From Pseudomonas sp. (GTDB lineage Bacteria; Pseudomonadota; Gammaproteobacteria; Pseudomonadales; Pseudomonadaceae): a DNA stretch of 64,000 bases. This document shows, one piece after another, positions 42,715-51,658 of the stretch. The stretch lies in contig NZ_JAUYGD010000034.1 of the NCBI RefSeq assembly GCF_030690725.1, positions 112,942 to 176,941 on the forward strand, written 5' to 3'. The translations under genes and the position numbers were made by a program. Position 1 is the first letter of the stretch. Every line of letters starts with the position of its first letter. A model generated the notes under the pieces. The model was not told where the DNA came from. It searched no databases and saw only the letters and a list, made by a program, of their open reading frames with translations.

Positions 42715-44468
42715 TGGTACACCTCTCCCTGTGTGCTCTGTACGCGCAGCTCGTGGTACGAGTTCAAGCTGGCATACAGGGCGAAAAATTCATTGAGTAC
42801 GGTGGCGAAGAGGAACAGGTCACCCTCGCCCACATAACCCTCGGGGTTGATCGTCAATTGCGTGCGTACGCCGCGTACCGGCAGGCCGCGGTGCAGGCGG
42901 TCGACGTGCTGGTGGCTGATGCTTTTCAGGCCGTCGAGCAGGCGCTTGCTGACCTTCTCAGCGTGCTGGTCGTAGTAGCGCGGCAGGTCGTAGGTTTCGA
43001 GGATCACCTTGAGCGCGTCGACGTTGGCCAGCGACAGGTAGTTCAGCGACATATTGCTGATCAGCTTCCAGAGAAAGTCGCGGTGCAGCGGCGGCGCATA
43101 GCTCGGCGTGACCGCGCTGATATTGCGGAAGGTGAGGAAGTCCGGGGTGTCCTCGCAGGGCATGCAGATATCGCCGAGGCCCAGCTGACGTGGCAGGTTC
43201 TGGTTGGTGCAGGTCAGCTCGATCGACAGCGTTTCGTGCTGATCGAGGTTGCGCAGGCCGAAGCTCAGGTAGGTTTCCAGACCGTCGCCGAGCAGCGAAG
43301 GTTGCTGGCGCACGCTGTAGTGCGGGCGCGCCAGGGGCACATCGAAGCTGGCGTCGTGCTCGAAGGATTCGAACGGCACGTACTCTTCATAGCCCTTGCC
43401 GCCGGGCTTCCAGCCGGTGACGCGATCCACCGAGAACACCCCGCAATGCTCGGAGTCGAGCTCTGAGGGCAGCAGCAGGTACTGATCCTGCTTGCCGTCC
43501 AGACGAATCGGGATGGCGTCATGGGCGAATAGGTTGACCACCGGCGTGCAGTACAGGCGCACGTTATCCAGGGTCGGGCGGATACGTTGCACGCCGGCCT
43601 TGTGGATATCGAAACGCAGCTCGATGCCGCGCGCCTGCTTGAGCACGTCTTCGGGCACGCGCTTGAGCACATCCAGGCCGAGCAGGTCGACAAACAGGAA
43701 CTTGTCCTGGAAGGCGAAATATTCCTGCAGGTAGCGGTAGCCACGGAAGGTGTTCAGCGGGTAGGGAATCAGCGCCTGATCTTCGGCAAAACCCACCGGC
43801 TGAACGTTGCTGGCCGGCAGCTGCAGTGGCAGCAATGGGCGATCATCCGCGCCCTGTAAGGGCTTGCCGGCCGCATTCAGCAACACCAGCTGCACACCGC
43901 CGAGGTGGCGCAGCAGGCTTAGGTACAGCAGCTGACTGATATAGCGCTCACCGGACAGGTGCAGACGCAACTGCTTGAGGTCGAGATCACCCAGATGGCC
44001 ATCGGCACTCATCGCCAGGCGCAGGCTGAGCAGCGCACCATCACCCTTGACCGAGTAATCCAGGCCATTCAGGGCCAGTGGCAGCACTTCGGTGGCAAAG
44101 GCGGTGCGGAAGCGGCAGGTCACGCCCTGGATCGGCTTGGATTCCACCGGCGTATGGCGTGGCACCAGCAAGGCACCGCCAGGGCGTTTAAGCGGGTCGA
44201 ACTGCAACATGCTGAACGCCGGCAGCGGGCGCATATAGTTCGGCCACAGCAAGTGCATCAGCGAATGGGTCAGCTCCGGCAGCTCGTCATCAAGCTTCTG
44301 CCGCAGGCGCCCAGTCAGAAAGGCGAAGCCTTCCAGCAGCCGCTCGACATCCGGGTCGCGCCCGCTCTGCCCAAGAAACGGCGCCAACGCCGGGCTGCGC
44401 TCGGCAAAGCGCTTGCCGAGTTGGCGCAGGGCGGTGAGTTCGCTCTGGTAGTAGTGGTTAAAAGACAT
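42678..44468 (-). CDS. tssF: T6SS baseplate protein TssF
   Basis: A 596-residue baseplate wedge protein. The N-terminus MSFNHYYQSELTALRQLGKRFAERSP and VERLLEGFAFLTGRLRQKLDDELPEL are hallmark TssF sequences (given here as family blocks). Two copies with one TssG make the wedge around the spike. It follows the PAAR gene with a 30-base gap and overlaps tssG. Confidence 0.96.
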   Translation of the reverse strand: MSFNHYYQSELTALRQLGKRFAERSPALAPFLGQSGRDPDVERLLEGFAFLTGRLRQKLDDELPELTHSLMHLLWPNYMRPLPAFSMLQFDPLKRPGGALLVPRHTPVESKPIQGVTCRFRTAFATEVLPLALNGLDYSVKGDGALLSLRLAMSADGHLGDLDLKQLRLHLSGERYISQLLYLSLLRHLGGVQLVLLNAAGKPLQGADDRPLLPLQLPASNVQPVGFAEDQALIPYPLNTFRGYRYLQEYFAFQDKFLFVDLLGLDVLKRVPEDVLKQARGIELRFDIHKAGVQRIRPTLDNVRLYCTPVVNLFAHDAIPIRLDGKQDQYLLLPSELDSEHCGVFSVDRVTGWKPGGKGYEEYVPFESFEHDASFDVPLARPHYSVRQQPSLLGDGLETYLSFGLRNLDQHETLSIELTCTNQNLPRQLGLGDICMPCEDTPDFLTFRNISAVTPSYAPPLHRDFLWKLISNMSLNYLSLANVDALKVILETYDLPRYYDQHAEKVSKRLLDGLKSISHQHVDRLHRGLPVRGVRTQLTINPEGYVGEGDLFLFATVLNEFFALYASLNSYHELRVQSTQGEVYQWTPRMGLQPLL

Positions 44469-44498
44469 TCAGCAGTTCGTCCTTGTGGCTGTGTCGGC

Positions 44499-44774
44499 TT
44501 AGCCGCCAATCAGCACGGTGCCGGAACCGGCGATCACCGGATTGCCATGGCTACCCACGGTGCCGAGCACGGTGGCGGGCTTGTTGTTGATCAGCACGGT
44601 GGGGATGACCGCGCTGGCCAGCGTGCTGCCGCAGCCAGTGGGGTCGCCCATGCGCGCGGCCGGCAGGCTGTCGAACAGCACGTCGGGGGAGCCGGCGACA
44701 ATCGGATTGGGGCCGTGGCCGGGGATCGGGCAGGCGGTTGGGTCGCTGACGCGGGCTGCGGGTTTACCGGACAT
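44499..44774 (-). CDS. PAAR spike-tip protein
   Basis: A 91-residue PAAR protein: SGKPAARVSDPTACP, GSPDVLFDSLPAARMGD and a C-terminal GNPVIAGSGTVLIGG give the repeated beta-hairpins of the family, with histidine and cysteine residues able to bind a metal. It caps VgrG and sharpens the needle. It has no extra toxin domain. The gene lies between tssE (9-base gap) and tssF, so it is probably the system's general-purpose tip. Confidence 0.95.
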   Translation of the reverse strand: MSGKPAARVSDPTACPIPGHGPNPIVAGSPDVLFDSLPAARMGDPTGCGSTLASAVIPTVLINNKPATVLGTVGSHGNPVIAGSGTVLIGG

Positions 44775-44783
44775 GGGCTCTCC

Positions 44784-45191
44784 TTAATTGACCTTGACCT
44801 GTCCGCTGCCGTCCAGGCGCGCGGAGAAACTGACTTGGCGTTTAAGGCCGTCCACTTCCAGCAGGCCTTCGATGGCAAAGGCCAGGCTCAGTGGGTTGTT
44901 ATCGCGGGGCAGGGAAATCACCCGCACGTCGCTTAAACGCGGTTCGTACGCTTCGATAAAGCGTTCGATGGCGATACGCGCCTGCTGCAGCGAATCGTGC
45001 AGCGACAGGCGCATATCGTTGAGATCGGGCAACCCGTAGTCGGGCAGCGTTTGCACGCTGCCCGCCCGGGTGCTGAGCATTTTCGCCAGGTGGGTAGCCA
45101 CCGACGCCATGGCGGCGACCTCGCGGCTCCAGCCAGCGCGCTGGCTGGCTTCACCGCCGAGGCGTTCGAATAGGCTTCCGTAACCTGACAT
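44784..45191 (-). CDS. tssE: T6SS baseplate protein TssE (gp25-like)
   Basis: A 135-residue protein of the gp25-like fold. Visible marks are an N-terminal LFERLGGE, then LPDYGLPDLNDM and ERFIEAYEPRLSDVRVI with the conserved glutamate. It initiates sheath assembly at the baseplate. It lies 8 bases after tssC. Confidence 0.94.
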   Translation of the reverse strand: MSGYGSLFERLGGEASQRAGWSREVAAMASVATHLAKMLSTRAGSVQTLPDYGLPDLNDMRLSLHDSLQQARIAIERFIEAYEPRLSDVRVISLPRDNNPLSLAFAIEGLLEVDGLKRQVSFSARLDGSGQVKVN

Positions 45192-45199
45192 AAGGATGC

Positions 45200-46675
45200 T
45201 TATTCCTTGTCCAGCTTGCCGACGAGCGACAGGGTGAAATCGGCACCCATGTACTTGAAGTGCGGGCGCACGTTGAGGCTGACGCGGTACCAGCCCGGCT
45301 CACCATCTACATCACTGACGATCACCTGAGCGGCGCGCAGCGGACGACGGCTACGTACTTCGGAGCTCGGGTTTTCCTGATCGGCAACGAACTGGCGAAT
45401 CCACTTGTTGAGTTCCAGTTCCAGGTCGGTGCGCTCTTTCCAGGCGCCAATCTGCTCGCGCTGCAGCACTTTCAGGTAGTGGGCCAGACGGTTGATGATG
45501 AACATGTACGGCAGCTGGGTGCCGAGCTTGTAGTTCAGTTCAGCGGTCTTGCCTTCTTCGCTGATGCCGAAGAACTTTGGCTTCTGCGCCGAGTTGGCGG
45601 AGAAGAACGCGGCGTTGTCGCTGCCTTTGCGCATGGTCAGGGCGATAAAGCCTTCTTCGGCCAGTTCGTATTCACGACGGTCGGAGACCAGCACTTCGGT
45701 CGGGATCTTGGTTTCGATCTCGCCCATGCTTTCGAAGTGGTGCAGCGGCAGGTCTTCTACCGCGCCACCGCTCTGCGGGCCGATGATGTTCGGGCACCAG
45801 CGGAACTTGGCGAAGCTGTCGGTTAGCTTGGAAGCAAAGGTGTAGGCAGTGTTGCCCCACAGGTAGTGCTCGTGGCTGTTGGCGACGTTCTCTTTGTAGA
45901 CGAAGGTCTTCACCGGGTTGTCTTCTGGGTCGTACGGGTTGCGCAGGAGGAAGCGCGGTACGGTCAGGCCGACGTAGCGAGCATCTTCCTGCTCGCGGAA
46001 GCTCTGCCATTTGGCGAACTGCGGGCCTTCGAAGTGATCTTTCAGATCCTTCAGGTCCGGCAGGCCGGTGAAGCTTTCCAGGCCGAAGAATTTCGGACCG
46101 GCAGCGGCGATAAACGGTGCGTGGGACATGCTGGCGACGCTGGCAACGTATTGCAGGGTCTTGACGTCCGGAGCGCTCGGGTCGAAGAAGTAGTTGGCGA
46201 TCAGTGCGCCGACCGGCTGGCCACCGAACTGGCCGTATTCGGCGGTGTAGATGTGCTTGTACAGGCCGGACTGGGTGATTTCCGGGCTGTCTTCGAAGTC
46301 ATCAAGCAGATCTTGCTTGGAGGCGTTGATGATCTCCAGCTTGATGTTTTCGCGGAAATTGGTGCGATCCACCAGCAGCTTGAGGCCACGCCAGGAGGAT
46401 TCCAGCGCCTGGAATTCAGCGTTGTGGAGGATTTCGTCCATCTGCCGGCTGAGCTTGGCGTCGATCTCCGCGATCATGCGGTCGACCATGGCCTTTTTCA
46501 CGGGCTCATTTTCGTTCTGCGGCTTCAGCAACTCTTCGATAAAGGCCGACACGCCACGCTTGGCGATGTCATAGGCTTCGTCGTCCGGAGTCAGTTTGGT
46601 CTCGGCAATGATGCGGTCGAGGATGCCGAGGTCGGCGGCGCTGCGACCGCTTTCTACTGCTGCACTAGTGCTCAT
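45200..46675 (-). CDS. tssC: T6SS sheath large subunit TssC
   Basis: A 491-residue sheath subunit. Family blocks include LESSWRGLKLLVDRTNF, KIEIINASKQDLLDDFED-like sequence at about 110, and the C-terminal YRVSLNVRPHFKYMGADFTLSLVGKL. It assembles with TssB around the Hcp tube and contracts to drive secretion; its N-terminus is the ClpV recognition site. It lies 24 bases after tssB. Confidence 0.97.
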   Translation of the reverse strand: MSTSAAVESGRSAADLGILDRIIAETKLTPDDEAYDIAKRGVSAFIEELLKPQNENEPVKKAMVDRMIAEIDAKLSRQMDEILHNAEFQALESSWRGLKLLVDRTNFRENIKLEIINASKQDLLDDFEDSPEITQSGLYKHIYTAEYGQFGGQPVGALIANYFFDPSAPDVKTLQYVASVASMSHAPFIAAAGPKFFGLESFTGLPDLKDLKDHFEGPQFAKWQSFREQEDARYVGLTVPRFLLRNPYDPEDNPVKTFVYKENVANSHEHYLWGNTAYTFASKLTDSFAKFRWCPNIIGPQSGGAVEDLPLHHFESMGEIETKIPTEVLVSDRREYELAEEGFIALTMRKGSDNAAFFSANSAQKPKFFGISEEGKTAELNYKLGTQLPYMFIINRLAHYLKVLQREQIGAWKERTDLELELNKWIRQFVADQENPSSEVRSRRPLRAAQVIVSDVDGEPGWYRVSLNVRPHFKYMGADFTLSLVGKLDKE

Positions 46676-46699
46676 GAATTAGCTTCCTTGTTAATTGAA

Positions 46700-47206
46700 T
46701 CAGGAGTCCAGCTTGCCTTGGGCAGCCAGGCCGAGTTCGCCGAGTACGCGGTCACGCGAGTCGTCGTCAGCCAGCACGCTTTCGATTGCCTTGCGGAAGG
46801 CCGGGGCGTTGCCCAGTGGACCTTTCAGAGCAACCAGGGCGTCGCGCAGTTCCATTAGTTTTTTCAGCTCAGGGACCTGATCGACCACATTGGCCGGGTT
46901 GAAGTCCTTCATCGAGTTGATGCGCAGCTGCACCGCCATGTCGTCGCCTTCGGCGTCGTCTTGCAGGCGATTAGGCACGGCGAAGGTCAGGTTGAGTTCC
47001 TGCTTGGCCAGCACTTCGTCGAAGCTGTTTTTGTCGATGCTGATCGGCTTGCGGTCTTCGATCTTGCGATCGTCGGCGCGTTGGGTGAAGTCACCCAGAA
47101 CCATCAGTTTCAGTGGCAGTTCGATCTCTTCCTGAGCACCGCCGGTGGCGGGTTTGAAAGTGACGTTGATGCGTTCCTTGGGGGCTACCGAGCCTTCTTT
47201 GGCCAT
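46700..47206 (-). CDS. tssB: T6SS sheath small subunit TssB
   Basis: A 168-residue partner of TssC. The start MAKEGSVAPKERINVTFKP and LPLKLMVLGDFTQRADDRK are typical, and the C-terminus holds the sheath-interaction helix. I chose ATG 47206 because GGAG lies 8 bases upstream; ATG 47212 has the same GGAG too close to be used. Confidence 0.96.
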   Translation of the reverse strand: MAKEGSVAPKERINVTFKPATGGAQEEIELPLKLMVLGDFTQRADDRKIEDRKPISIDKNSFDEVLAKQELNLTFAVPNRLQDDAEGDDMAVQLRINSMKDFNPANVVDQVPELKKLMELRDALVALKGPLGNAPAFRKAIESVLADDDSRDRVLGELGLAAQGKLDS

Positions 47207-47239
47207 GGTCATTCTCCGTTACGGTTATGGCCCGAGGGC

Positions 47240-48802
47240 CTAGTCCAGTACCACTTCAAGATCGAGGTGGCACAACCTGCGGTAGATCTCTTCCTTGCTT
47301 TCACGTACCGCGTGGTTCTGCGGCAACAGCTCACAACAGCTGTGCAGCATGCGCAGTACGTCCAGGGCGAGATCGGGTTCCCAGTCGCCGAGGCCGGTGG
47401 CCTGTAGCGTCTGGTCGAGCGATTCGAGTTGGGTTTTGGCCAGTTCGTATTTCTTTGCGCTGTAGCACAGGCGCGCCAGGGTCAGCTGCCAGAAGAAGCG
47501 TTCGCGGCCACCGCGCGCCTTGGCCAGGCCGAGCTTGAGTTGCTGCACGGCGGATTTCAGGCCGTCCTTGCGCAGCTTGGGCAGGGTTTCCTGCAGGGCG
47601 ATATCCCAGGCCGGTAGTGCGTTGCCGTCGTTGGCTACGGGGGCGTTGTCGCTGACCGGGGCCTGCACATGCGGCATCACGTGGGAGCTGAGCCAGGCGC
47701 GGGTCTGTGCATCGGCGAAGGCGCTGCCGTCGTGGAAGCGCAGTTCTTCCAGGCCGCTCATGCGCTGCATAAACAGTGCGAGCTGGATTTCCACTTCACG
47801 CATCGCCTGCTCGGCGTCCAGCTCGTGCAGGCACTGCCAGACCAGATGCTGGCCGTCGAGCCAGAACGGCGCGCGGGCGATGCTGGCTTCCAGGTCGACC
47901 AGCAGATCGGCGTATTGGCCGTTTTGGTAGCGCTCCTGATAGCTGGCCAGCTTGTCCGCCGGCAGACCGCGCAGCGCGGTTATCTGTTCGGCATTGCGTT
48001 CCGGCAGGCTGTCGATGGGTAGCCAGAGCAGGGTGCGCGCCAGGCGCAGGGCGCGCAGGTCGCTGGCTTTCTGCTTGAGCCAATAAGCGCAGAGCGGACG
48101 GGCCTGGTCTTGCAGGCTACGCAGGCTCTTGTGCGCTTCCTTTTCGCTTTCCACCGGCGCGCCGGGGGTGAGCATCTGGCTGGCAGCCTGCTTGACCTGA
48201 GCAATCGCCGCACCGACCGAGCCGGGCTCTGGCTGACCCTGGCTGGCGCGCTTGACCAGCTCATCCAGGCGACGGCACAGCGGCAGCAGCAGTGGCGCAT
48301 CTTCACCCAGATGTTCGGCCAGGCAGGCTTCCAGGGCGCGCAGTTGTTCGGCCAGACTGCGGAACAGCGCCAGTTGCTCGCCAATTGGTACGTGCTCGGC
48401 CAGCGCCTGCTCCAGGCGTGGAATCAGCCAGCTGATGGCGGCGGCGCGGGTGCGCGGTTTGCGGGGGTGCAGTTCGACCCAGTGATTGAGGCACAGGTAG
48501 TGCAGCAGGCTGAAACCGGCTTGCAGGCCGGGGAAGGATTCGCGTTGGTAAAGCCCCCAGATCAGCCAGGCGGCGACGCGCAAATCCTTGGAGTGGCCGC
48601 TAAGCAGTATCTCGCTGTTTTCGCGGACTTTTTGCCAGTCAATCGCCGCCGTTTCGTGCAGCGCCGTGGCCTTGCCCAGCTCATTTTCGAGAACTTCGTA
48701 TTCGCTGGAATAACGCACGTCATTACCGGCAAAGTTCCCTTCATTAATAGGAAGTTTGGCCAGCTCTAAATAATGAGCCGTGAGTTTGTTTGAATAGGTC
48801 AT
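47240..48802 (-). CDS. tssA: T6SS cap protein TssA (VasJ-type)
   Basis: A 520-residue protein, first gene of the cluster. The N-terminal ImpA region (residues about 15-150; YSSEYEVLENELGKA, SKDLRVAAWLIWGLY) and the VasJ-like C-terminal part (GRERFFWQLTLARLCYSAKKYELA) place it in the class of TssA that caps the growing tail. Its start follows a 468-base gap that must hold the main cluster promoter. TssB begins 33 bases after its stop. Confidence 0.94.
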   Translation of the reverse strand: MTYSNKLTAHYLELAKLPINEGNFAGNDVRYSSEYEVLENELGKATALHETAAIDWQKVRENSEILLSGHSKDLRVAAWLIWGLYQRESFPGLQAGFSLLHYLCLNHWVELHPRKPRTRAAAISWLIPRLEQALAEHVPIGEQLALFRSLAEQLRALEACLAEHLGEDAPLLLPLCRRLDELVKRASQGQPEPGSVGAAIAQVKQAASQMLTPGAPVESEKEAHKSLRSLQDQARPLCAYWLKQKASDLRALRLARTLLWLPIDSLPERNAEQITALRGLPADKLASYQERYQNGQYADLLVDLEASIARAPFWLDGQHLVWQCLHELDAEQAMREVEIQLALFMQRMSGLEELRFHDGSAFADAQTRAWLSSHVMPHVQAPVSDNAPVANDGNALPAWDIALQETLPKLRKDGLKSAVQQLKLGLAKARGGRERFFWQLTLARLCYSAKKYELAKTQLESLDQTLQATGLGDWEPDLALDVLRMLHSCCELLPQNHAVRESKEEIYRRLCHLDLEVVLD

Positions 48803-48879
48803 TCCATGACTCGATTATCGCTGCGGGTAACTTCGAAGAAGCAGGTGGTGCTTCTGAATACCATCTTGCCGCGCTGTGG

Positions 48880-48923
48880 GTGCGCAAGGAGTTGCGCACT
48901 TAAATGTGCAACAAGTTGCGCAC
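48880..48923 (-). promoter_or_regulatory. Two tandem palindromes upstream of the T6SS operon
   Basis: GTGCGCAA-GGAG-TTGCGCAC (48880-48899) is a perfect 8-bp inverted repeat. A second site whose right arm TTGCGCAC is identical (48916-48923), with an imperfect left arm (ATGTGCAA), lies exactly 24 bases further. They sit about 80-120 bases before the tssA start, where an operator or activator site would be expected. No matching known operator comes to mind. Confidence 0.5.
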
Positions 48924-49270
48924 GTCCTAGTGAGGTGGGCATCCTAGCCCCATGAAGAGTGTCGGACAACCGTTGAAAGTGTGAAATATGTAACAGTGAG
49001 CGATATTCGACGATTAATAACTGGAACGATAGTTCCTAAAAATTGTGAGTATTTCGTCACAATAAGACGGGTCTGAAAAGTTATGTAGGGATATGGCTCT
49101 ATATATGTAAGTAATTGCTTACTGGCAAATTAGTGGCACGTCACAAAAGTTGTCTGGTTGCTGCAAGTTAGTGTGATGCAGTGCAGGTTTTGCCGGATTG
49201 GTCTGTGACGGCTGCGCTGAGGCCGAGCCCGAACGGGCTCGGCGCGGGGAAGGGGTGAGCCGTTGGTCGG
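48924..49270. other. AT-rich non-coding region upstream of the T6SS cluster
   Basis: This stretch between the T6SS palindromes and the mutarotase gene holds no convincing open frame. It is markedly AT-rich (for example CTATATATGTAAG near 49103), as expected for a promoter or H-NS/MvaT-bound region. A TGGCAC at 49134 is not followed by TTGC at sigma-54 spacing. Confidence 0.5.
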
Positions 49271-50176
49271 TTAAGCGCTGCTGGGTTCAGCCCAGAGGCT
49301 CACATCGAGCTGGTGCTGCTCGCCCACCGCCAGCACGCGGATGTCGTCCAGCACATTGGCGTGTTCGATACAGAGCATGCCGGGCCAGGCGTCGGCGGCG
49401 AATTGTGAGAGGCGTTGCGCCTTGTCGGTCCAGGGGTTCCACAGCACGGCCGAATTCGAGCCACTGCTGTGCAGCTGGATGCGCCGCCGCCAGGCACGGT
49501 CGAGGATGCTCAGCTGCGCCGGGGTATCGAGGTAGATACGGTCGGTCTCGCCGCTGAACTGCAGCAGGCCGTCCTGCTGGCGTTGCTGCCAGTCTTCCAG
49601 GGTTTCGATATAGCGGCAGCCGTGCAGGCCTTCGACCGCGACGTTGCGGACATCGCTGACGGCAAAATAGCTGTGCAGCGCTTGGCTGATCGCCAGCGGC
49701 GTGTCGCCCAGGTTGCGGCTGCTCAGCTGGATATGCAGACGCTCATCCAGGCGAATGGAGAAGCGCAGTTCGGCGGCGTGGGGCCAGTCGGCCAGTGGCT
49801 GGGTGGCGCTGTTGTAGACAAATTCCAGGTGGATGCCGTCATCGCGGCTATCGATGCCTTGCAGCTGCCAGTCGAGGTTGCGCACCAGACCGTGGGCAGG
49901 CGCAGTTTCTGGCTGTAGATGCATGGCCTGCACTGCCGGCGGGTTGCGTTGCAGGCTGCCGAACCAGGGCCAGCACACCGGCACGCCGCCGCGCACGCCC
50001 TGGCCGCGCTTGTAGGCCGCTTGCTCGCTGAGCCAGATCAGCGGCGGTTGATCATCCGTCTGGTAGCTGAGGATTTGCGCGCCTTGCTGGCTGATCAGTA
50101 GTTCATAGGCGCCATAGCGCGCGCGCCAGCAGGTCAGCTCGTCCAGTTCAAGGCGTTCAACATGGGATCTGGCCAT
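49271..50176 (-). CDS. D-hexose-6-phosphate mutarotase (YeaD family)
   Basis: A 301-residue cytoplasmic aldose-1-epimerase-fold enzyme that interconverts alpha and beta forms of glucose-6-phosphate and related sugars. Family marks are IWLSEQAAYKRGQGVRGGVP, CWPWFG, AHGLVRNLDW with the catalytic histidine, LHSYFAVSD and VLWNPWTDKA. It stands alone between the T6SS cluster promoter and the TRAP transporter genes. Confidence 0.93.
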   Translation of the reverse strand: MARSHVERLELDELTCWRARYGAYELLISQQGAQILSYQTDDQPPLIWLSEQAAYKRGQGVRGGVPVCWPWFGSLQRNPPAVQAMHLQPETAPAHGLVRNLDWQLQGIDSRDDGIHLEFVYNSATQPLADWPHAAELRFSIRLDERLHIQLSSRNLGDTPLAISQALHSYFAVSDVRNVAVEGLHGCRYIETLEDWQQRQQDGLLQFSGETDRIYLDTPAQLSILDRAWRRRIQLHSSGSNSAVLWNPWTDKAQRLSQFAADAWPGMLCIEHANVLDDIRVLAVGEQHQLDVSLWAEPSSA

Positions 50177-50238
50177 CGGCGTACTCGTAGAAGGAAGAAT
50201 AAAGAAGGCTATTGGAGCCCAGCTTGCGCGCAGAAAGC

Positions 50239-50267
50239 AAAACGCCCGTCAGTGACGGGCGTTTTTT
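50239..50267 (-). terminator. Strong hairpin terminator after the TRAP permease gene
   Basis: AACGCCCGTC (50241-50250) and GACGGGCGTT (50254-50263) form a 10-bp stem with a 3-base loop. On the minus strand it is followed by TTTTGC and on the plus strand by TTTTTGG, so it could work in both directions. It lies 15 bases after the dctM stop. Confidence 0.85.
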
Positions 50268-50281
50268 GGCTGGAGTCAGGC

Positions 50282-51658
50282 TTACTTGCCGTAGACCTGT
50301 TCCGGCAGCCAGGTGATCAGCCCCGGGAACTGGTAGGCAATCACCAGCAGCAGGATCTGGATCATGATAAACGGCAGCACACCCTTATAGATGGTGCTGG
50401 TGGGCACCGATGCCGGGGTGACGCCGCGCAGGTAGAACAGCGCAAAGCCAAACGGCGGCGTGAGGAAGGAGGTCTGCAGGTTCAGCGCGATCATCACGCC
50501 GAGCCACACTGGGTCCAATCCCATGGCCAGCAATACCGGGCCGACAATCGGCACCACCACGAAGGTGATCTCGATAAAGTCGAGGATAAAGCCGAGCAGG
50601 AAGATCACCACCATCACCAGGAAGAACGCACCAAGCACGCCGCCGGGCAACTGGGCAAAGATGTCCTCGATCATCGCTTCGCCGCCGAAGCCGCGGAACA
50701 CCAGGGAGAACAGCGAGGCGCCGATCAGGATGAGGAACACCATGGCGCTGATTTCGGTGGTGCCGTAGGCCACTTGGCGCAGTTGGCCGAAGTTCAGCTT
50801 GCCCTTGTAGAAGGCCAGCAGCATCGCGCCGAGGGCGCCGAGTGCAGCGGCTTCGGTCGGGGTGGCGTAGCCGGCGAGGATCGAGCCGAGTACCGCGCCG
50901 ATCAACAGCAGCGGCGGTACCAGGGCGTTGATCAGCTTGCCCCACTCGATCGGGCCCAGCTCTTCCTGCGGCAGGGCCGGCAGCTTCTTCGGTTGCAGGA
51001 TCGCCACGCCGATGATGTAGAGGATATACATGCCCACCAGCATCAAGCCGGGGATCAGCGCACCGACGAACAGGTCACCGACCGAGACGGTCTTCGGCGA
51101 GAAGATGCCCATCTTCAGCTGCGCCTGTTGGTAGGCGCTGGACATCACGTCGCCCAGCAGCACCAGCACGATGGACGGCGGGATGATCTGCCCCAAGGTG
51201 CCGGTGGCGGCCAGGGTGCCGGTGGCAATCGCCGGGTCATAGCCACGGCGCAGCATGGTTGGCAGGGCCAGCAGGCCCATGGTCACCACGGTGGCGCCGA
51301 CGATCCCGGTGGATGCCGCCAGCAGCGCGCCGACCACACACACGGAAATCGCCAGGCCGCCGCGCAGGGTGCCGAACAGCCGTGACATGGATTCGAGCAG
51401 GTCTTCAGCGACCCGCGACTTTTCCAGCATCACGCCCATGAACACGAACAGCGGCACCGCCAGCATGGTCTGGTTGTTCATGATGCCGAACAGGCGGTTG
51501 GGCAGGGCGCTCAGGTAGCCGCCATCGAAGGTGCCGGTGAGGATGCCAATGCCGGCAAACAGCAGCGACACACCGCCCAGGGTAAAGGCCACCGGGTAGC
51601 CGGCCATCAGAGCCGCGCAGATGCTGATAAACAGCAGAATCGCCATCAACTCAGCCAT
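50282..51658 (-). CDS. dctM: TRAP transporter large permease (DctM)
   Basis: A 458-residue inner-membrane protein with about 12 hydrophobic segments, the transport channel of a tripartite ATP-independent periplasmic transporter. Typical blocks are YPVAFTLGGVSLLFAG, VPLFVFMGVMLEKS, GTLGQIIPPSIVLVLLGD and LNLQTSFLTPPFGFALFYLRG. It overlaps dctQ by 8 bases and probably works with the divergently encoded binding protein DctP. Confidence 0.94.
   Translation of the reverse strand: MAELMAILLFISICAALMAGYPVAFTLGGVSLLFAGIGILTGTFDGGYLSALPNRLFGIMNNQTMLAVPLFVFMGVMLEKSRVAEDLLESMSRLFGTLRGGLAISVCVVGALLAASTGIVGATVVTMGLLALPTMLRRGYDPAIATGTLAATGTLGQIIPPSIVLVLLGDVMSSAYQQAQLKMGIFSPKTVSVGDLFVGALIPGLMLVGMYILYIIGVAILQPKKLPALPQEELGPIEWGKLINALVPPLLLIGAVLGSILAGYATPTEAAALGALGAMLLAFYKGKLNFGQLRQVAYGTTEISAMVFLILIGASLFSLVFRGFGGEAMIEDIFAQLPGGVLGAFFLVMVVIFLLGFILDFIEITFVVVPIVGPVLLAMGLDPVWLGVMIALNLQTSFLTPPFGFALFYLRGVTPASVPTSTIYKGVLPFIMIQILLLVIAYQFPGLITWLPEQVYGK

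Noticed and set aside
48903..48923. Sigma-54 promoter reading toward tssA (TTGCA on the minus strand)
   Set aside because: The -12-like TTGC is there but the -24 GG is GC, so the invariant pair is missing; better explained by the tandem palindromes.
49131..49150. Possible sigma-54 promoter (TGGCAC) near the T6SS cluster
   Set aside because: No TTGC at the required 5-base spacing, and it faces away from tssA.
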